From SLRI01 sp964528705 (lineage in GTDB: Bacteria; Pseudomonadota; Alphaproteobacteria; Geminicoccales; Geminicoccaceae), in the NCBI GenBank assembly GCA_964528705.1, contig CAZGUW010000188.1, forward strand, positions 1 through 9,565: a stretch of DNA of 9,565 bases, in the 5' to 3' direction. Below the pieces are notes generated by a model that did no database searches, had not been told where the DNA came from, and saw only the letters and a list, made by a program, of their open reading frames with translations. This document shows, in pieces, positions 6,607-9,565 of this stretch (positions are counted from its first letter, which is position 1; each line of letters begins with the position of its first letter). Both the position numbers and the translations under genes were made by a program.

Positions 6607-7343
6607 TGGCGACGCCGACACTCACCTTTCCCCTGACCAAAGGGAGCCGCGCGGCAGCACTGGCCGACGGCACGCCCGCCTGGCCGGTCATCGCCTTTGG
6701 CGGCGCCGCGGCGGCGGCAACGCCGCCGGACGCGGCGGGCCAGGGGCTCCCCGTGCCTGCGCTCGTCTTCGACGAGGCCGATCTCGGCCGCATCTGCGCC
6801 GCGGTCGACGGGGCGGCCCGCGCGGCGACCCGCGACGAGCTGACCCGGGCGATCGAGGGGCGCACGATGGCCGCCCTCGAGAGGCTCGCGGCGGCCATCG
6901 GCACCCTCGACGCGGTCCTCGACGCGCGCGTCGCCGAGCTGCGCCGGACGACGGCGCGGCTGGCGGCCGCGACGGTCGCGACCCTCGGCGCCACCGCGCC
7001 CGAGCGGGTTGCCGTCCGCCTCGCGGTGACGCTCGCCGACGAATGCCTCGGCCGGCTCGACCCGCTCCTGCCGCTGACGGTCGAGGTGGCGGCCGAGCTG
7101 GTCGAGCCGCTGCGGGCGGCACTCGACCGGGTGCCCGGCCTGCCGGCGCGCCCCGGCGGCCTCGCCGTCGAGCCGGCGGCCGACCTGGCGCCGGGCGAGG
7201 CGCGGCTGGCCTGGCCGGACGGCCACGCCGAATGGTCCCTGGCCGAGCTCCGGCAGCGGGCCGCCCTGATTCTCGAGGGTCTCGTCGATGACGATGACGA
7301 CGCGGGCCCGACCATCGCACCGAACGACGCAAGGGAAGGTTGA
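6606..7343 (+). CDS. fliH: FliH-like regulator of the flagellar export ATPase
   Basis: This 245-residue protein sits where alphaproteobacteria place fliH (flbE in Caulobacter), between fliG and fliN. FliH binds the ATPase FliI and tethers it to FliN and the export gate. Similarity is weak at sequence level but the shape fits. The variable N-terminus is Ala/Pro-rich (1-55). A long helical stretch at about 75-130 is Ala/Arg/Leu-rich, as in the FliH coiled coil. The C-terminal domain at about 135-226 has alternating helix and strand and a closing LAVEPAADLAPGEARLAW...AEW pattern like the FliH/ATP-synthase-E-type end. An acidic DDDDD run (228-232) follows. The ATG overlaps the fliG stop by one base (TGATG), implying coupled translation. 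fliN follows after 3 bp. No FliI gene is in view. The assignment rests on position as much as on sequence. Confidence 0.75.
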   Translation: MATPTLTFPLTKGSRAAALADGTPAWPVIAFGGAAAAATPPDAAGQGLPVPALVFDEADLGRICAAVDGAARAATRDELTRAIEGRTMAALERLAAAIGTLDAVLDARVAELRRTTARLAAATVATLGATAPERVAVRLAVTLADECLGRLDPLLPLTVEVAAELVEPLRAALDRVPGLPARPGGLAVEPAADLAPGEARLAWPDGHAEWSLAELRQRAALILEGLVDDDDDAGPTIAPNDAREG

Positions 7344-7346
7344 GCC

Positions 7347-7679
7347 ATGACCATCGACAAAGGGCAGGTCGAGCCGGCGGCCGACGCCGTCGACGCCACG
7401 GAGGAGCCGGACGGCGTGCCGGTGCCGCTGGCTGCCGGCGACCGGCTGAACGCCATCTACGACATCCCGGTCCAGCTGGCCGCCGTGCTCGGCAAGACCT
7501 CGATGCCGGTCAACCAGCTCCTGCGCCTCGGCCGCGGTGCCGTGGTCGAGCTCGACCGCAAGGTCGGCGAGCCGATCGACATCTACGTCAACAACCGGCT
7601 CGTGGCGCGCGGCGAGGTGCTGATCGTCGACGACCACCTCGGCATCACCATGACCGAGATCATCAAGAGCGACAGCTGA
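7347..7679 (+). CDS. fliN: FliN, flagellar motor switch C-ring protein
   Basis: FliN forms the lower part of the C ring, takes part in switching and docks FliH. The protein has 110 residues, within the normal range for the short FliN form. It has a disordered Ala/Glu/Asp-rich lead (1-34) followed by one SpoA domain at about 37-107. Typical family patterns are IPVQLAAVLGKTSMPVNQLL (39-58), LGRGAVVELDRKVGEPIDIYVN with the conserved G-x-VVELD-x-x-x-GEP core, and GEVLIVDDHLGITMTEI at the end. AAGGGAAGG at about 7331-7339 is its ribosome binding site. It lies 3 bp after the fliH-like gene, and its TGA overlaps the next ATG by one base. Confidence 0.96.
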   Translation: MTIDKGQVEPAADAVDATEEPDGVPVPLAAGDRLNAIYDIPVQLAAVLGKTSMPVNQLLRLGRGAVVELDRKVGEPIDIYVNNRLVARGEVLIVDDHLGITMTEIIKSDS

Positions 7680-8512
7680 TGGCGCGACCGGCATCCCCGC
7701 AGGCACGACGGCCGGCACCGGCCGGCAGCACGTTCAGCCGGCTCGACCCGGCCGGCGCCGTTGGCCTCGTCGCCGCCTTCGCGGTGATCGGCCTCGCCAT
7801 CGGCACCGGCTCGGCGCCGGCCCGCTTCGTCGACCTGCCATCCGTGCTGATCGTGCTCGGCGGCACCTTCGCCGTGACCTTCGCGAGCTTCTCGCTCATG
7901 GAGTTCGCGCGTTTGCCCAGGGTCCTCGGCGCCGCCCTCTCGCTGCAGCCGCCCTGCGCGCTCCGCGTCGTCGCCGGCGATGCCCTCACGCTTGCCGAGG
8001 CGGCCCGGCAGGAGACGCTGCCCGGACTCGAGCGCCGCATCGAGGCGCTGGCCCGCCACGCCTTCCTGCATCGCGGCCTCGTGCTGCTGATCGAGGGGGC
8101 CGACCGCGACGCCATCGAGCGGACGCTGCGCCGCGAGATCGCCGCCATGGTCGAGCGCCAGCGCAGCACGGTCGGCATCCTGCGCCGCGCCGCCGAGGTG
8201 GCGCCCGCCATGGGGCTGATCGGCACGCTGATCGGGCTCGTGCAGATGCTCGGCCATCTCGACGACCCGGACGAGATCGGCCCGGCCATGGCGATCGCAC
8301 TCCTCACCACGCTCTATGGCGCGCTGCTGGCGCATGCCCTCTTCACCCCGCTCGCCGAGAAGCTGCAGCGCCGCTTCGAGGCCGAGCTTGCCGGCGCCGA
8401 GCTGCAGCTCGTCGCCGCCCTCGCCATCGCCGACCGGGAGAACCCCAGGCGGCTGGAGGCGGCCCTCAATGGACTCCTGGCCCCCGACGAGCGCCTCAGG
8501 CGCTTCGACTGA
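7679..8512 (+). CDS. MotA/PomA-family flagellar stator subunit
   Basis: MotA-type proteins form the ion channel of the motor with MotB/PomB and press on FliG. The 277-residue protein looks most like the PomA/MotC group. Four transmembrane segments are visible at about residues 24-44, 53-74 (FVDLPSVLIVLGGTFAVTF), 170-192 (VAPAMGLIGTLIGLVQML) and 202-222 (MAIALLTTLYGALLAHALF). A cytoplasmic loop lies between segments 2 and 3. The loop contains FLHRGLVLLIEGADRD (129-144), matching the family's conserved KG-LLVDG region. The two functional prolines correspond to P176 and P224. DDPDEIGPAMA (195-205) is a strong PomA-type signature. A longer in-frame ORF exists upstream, but ATG 7679 is correct: it overlaps the fliN stop (TGATG) and everything before it is fliN read out of frame. 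No motB/pomB gene is adjacent. I leave the symbol empty because motA, pomA and motC cannot be told apart here. Confidence 0.9.
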   Translation: MARPASPQARRPAPAGSTFSRLDPAGAVGLVAAFAVIGLAIGTGSAPARFVDLPSVLIVLGGTFAVTFASFSLMEFARLPRVLGAALSLQPPCALRVVAGDALTLAEAARQETLPGLERRIEALARHAFLHRGLVLLIEGADRDAIERTLRREIAAMVERQRSTVGILRRAAEVAPAMGLIGTLIGLVQMLGHLDDPDEIGPAMAIALLTTLYGALLAHALFTPLAEKLQRRFEAELAGAELQLVAALAIADRENPRRLEAALNGLLAPDERLRRFD

Positions 8513-8540
8513 GGGCCGGCGCTTGCACGGAGGAAGCGAC

Positions 8541-9565
8541 ATGGGAACGCGTCTCTTGGTTATCGGCCCGGACGGGCACGAGGTCGCCCAGGCCGTCGGC
8601 ATAGCGGCGGCGAACGGCGCCACGATCCGCCGTGCTGCCGACCGCGAGGCGGCGCTCGCCCTCCTGCGCGCCGGCCAGGGGGCGGATCTCGTCCTCGTCG
8701 ATCTCGATGCCGACGTCGCCGGCCTGATCCGGGCGCTGCGCGGCGAGCGCTTCCATCTGCCGGTCGTGGCGTACGGCATCGCCGCCGACCCGGTGGCGGC
8801 GGTGGCCGCGATCCGCGCCGGGGCGCGCGAGTTCCTGCCCCTCCCGCCCGATGCCGAGCTGATCGCCGCCATGCTGGCTGCGGCCGCAGCACCCATGCGC
8901 GAGCTCGTCTGCGCCGACCCGGCGATGCGCCAGGTGCTCGATCTCGCCGGCCAGTTCGCCACGGCCGACGCCAGCGTCCTGATCACCGGCGAGAGCGGCA
9001 CCGGCAAGGAGATGGTGGCACGCCTGCTGCACGCCCGCAGCCGGCGGAGCGACGGTCCGTTCATCTCGGTCAACTGCGCCGCCATCCCCGAGCAGCTGCT
9101 CGAGTCGGAGCTCTTCGGCCACGAGAAGGGGGCCTTCACCGGCGCGCTCGCCCGGCGGGTCGGCAAGTTCGAGGAGGCGAGCGGCGGCACGCTCCTGCTC
9201 GACGAGGTGACCGAGATGGACCCGCGCCTGCAGGCCAAGCTGCTGCGCGCCATCCAGGAGCGCGAGATCGACCGGCTCGGCGGCGGCAAGCCGATCCGCG
9301 TCGACATCCGGCTGATCGCCACCAGCAACCGCGACATGGAGGAGGCGGTCGCCGCCGGCGTCTTTCGCGACGACCTCTATTTCCGCCTCAACGTGCTGAC
9401 GCTGCATTTGCCGCCGCTGCGCGAGCGGCCGGGCGACATCGCGGCCCTCGCCGCCCATTTCGCCGCCAAGCACGCGCGCAGCAACGGCCGCCCGGTCCCC
9501 GAGCTCGAGCCGGCGGCGCTGGCCCGGCTGCAGGCGCACCACTGGCGCGGCAATGCCCGCGAGCT
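8541..9565 (+). CDS. flbD: FlbD-type sigma-54 activator of flagellar genes (3' end outside window)
   Basis: The first 341 codons are present; the reading frame is open to the window edge. The N-terminal 1-115 is a degenerate receiver domain. Its usual DD pair is replaced (LLVIGPDG), the position of the conserved Lys is Leu (FLPLPPD), and only D54 remains near the phosphorylation site. The AAA+ sigma-54 interaction domain has Walker A GESGTGKE (150-157), the sigma-54-contacting loop GAFTGA (197-202), Walker B LLLDEV (218-223), sensor I ATSNRD (260-265) and the arginine-finger region FRDDLYFRLNV with R276 and R282. A C-terminal WRGNARE matches the family's W-x-GN-x-REL. FlbD activates sigma-54 hook promoters and represses fliF in Caulobacter without classic phosphorylation. 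GGAGG at 8529-8533 lies 7 bases before the ATG. It is the last gene visible in the fliF operon; the Fis-type DNA-binding end lies beyond the window. Confidence 0.88.
   Translation, partial: MGTRLLVIGPDGHEVAQAVGIAAANGATIRRAADREAALALLRAGQGADLVLVDLDADVAGLIRALRGERFHLPVVAYGIAADPVAAVAAIRAGAREFLPLPPDAELIAAMLAAAAAPMRELVCADPAMRQVLDLAGQFATADASVLITGESGTGKEMVARLLHARSRRSDGPFISVNCAAIPEQLLESELFGHEKGAFTGALARRVGKFEEASGGTLLLDEVTEMDPRLQAKLLRAIQEREIDRLGGGKPIRVDIRLIATSNRDMEEAVAAGVFRDDLYFRLNVLTLHLPPLRERPGDIAALAAHFAAKHARSNGRPVPELEPAALARLQAHHWRGNARE

Noticed and set aside
5134..6621. Minus-strand open frame of 495 codons opposite fliF and fliG
   Set aside because: It lies over conserved fliF/fliG codons on the other strand; it is a GC-rich shadow with no recognisable domain or ribosome binding site.
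7340..7678. Upstream in-frame extension of the stator gene
   Set aside because: This part is fliN read in a different frame; the family starts at ATG 7679.
7583..9337. Minus-strand open frame of 584 codons opposite fliN, the stator gene and flbD
   Set aside because: It crosses three well-supported plus-strand genes, and its composition (Arg/Ser/Ala-rich) is typical of antisense shadow.

Overview
The window is a piece of a flagellar gene cluster from a high-GC alphaproteobacterium. All eight complete genes and the partial ninth are on the + strand. The assignment to Alphaproteobacteria rests on four things: a SciP-type (DUF1153) CtrA inhibitor inside the cluster, a near-consensus CtrA box and a GANTC methylation site in front of fliF, an FlbD-type sigma-54 activator, and a gene order that, as I recall it, resembles Caulobacter (hook genes - sciP - fliF - fliG - fliH - fliN - flbD). 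The MotA/PomA-type gene between fliN and flbD, together with the GC-rich codon use, makes me lean towards a Rhodospirillales-like lineage. That last step is inference.

Layout. Positions 1-3274 hold the hook block: fliK (hook-length control), flgD (hook cap) and flgE (hook protein), read from a near-perfect sigma-54 (-24/-12) promoter at 27-42. Positions 3275-3401 are a 127-bp gap with a degenerate CtrA-box-like element. Next comes sciP (3402-3680), a small regulator of CtrA. Positions 3681-3825 are a regulatory gap with an 11-bp-stem hairpin and then a CtrA box and GANTC site. From 3826 to the end runs a tightly packed operon: fliF (MS ring), fliG (rotor/switch), a fliH-like gene (export ATPase regulator), fliN (C ring), a motA/pomA-like stator gene and the start of flbD, which is cut off by the window edge.

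How the parts fit. The layout matches the alphaproteobacterial flagellar hierarchy. CtrA would switch on the early fliF operon, which builds the MS ring, C ring and export apparatus. The last visible gene of that operon, FlbD, would then activate the sigma-54 promoter that drives the hook genes at the left end. SciP, lying between the two blocks, would damp CtrA activity at its promoters. The genes in the fliF operon overlap or are separated by at most 28 bp, and two junctions are TGATG stop/start overlaps, so translation is probably coupled.

No mobile element, CRISPR array, tRNA or rRNA was seen, and nothing suggests a wholly new system. The points most worth a second look are the almost leaderless sigma-54 transcript of fliK, a 15-bp tandem repeat inside fliK, the paired CtrA-box candidates around sciP, and a PomA-like stator gene with no motB beside it.
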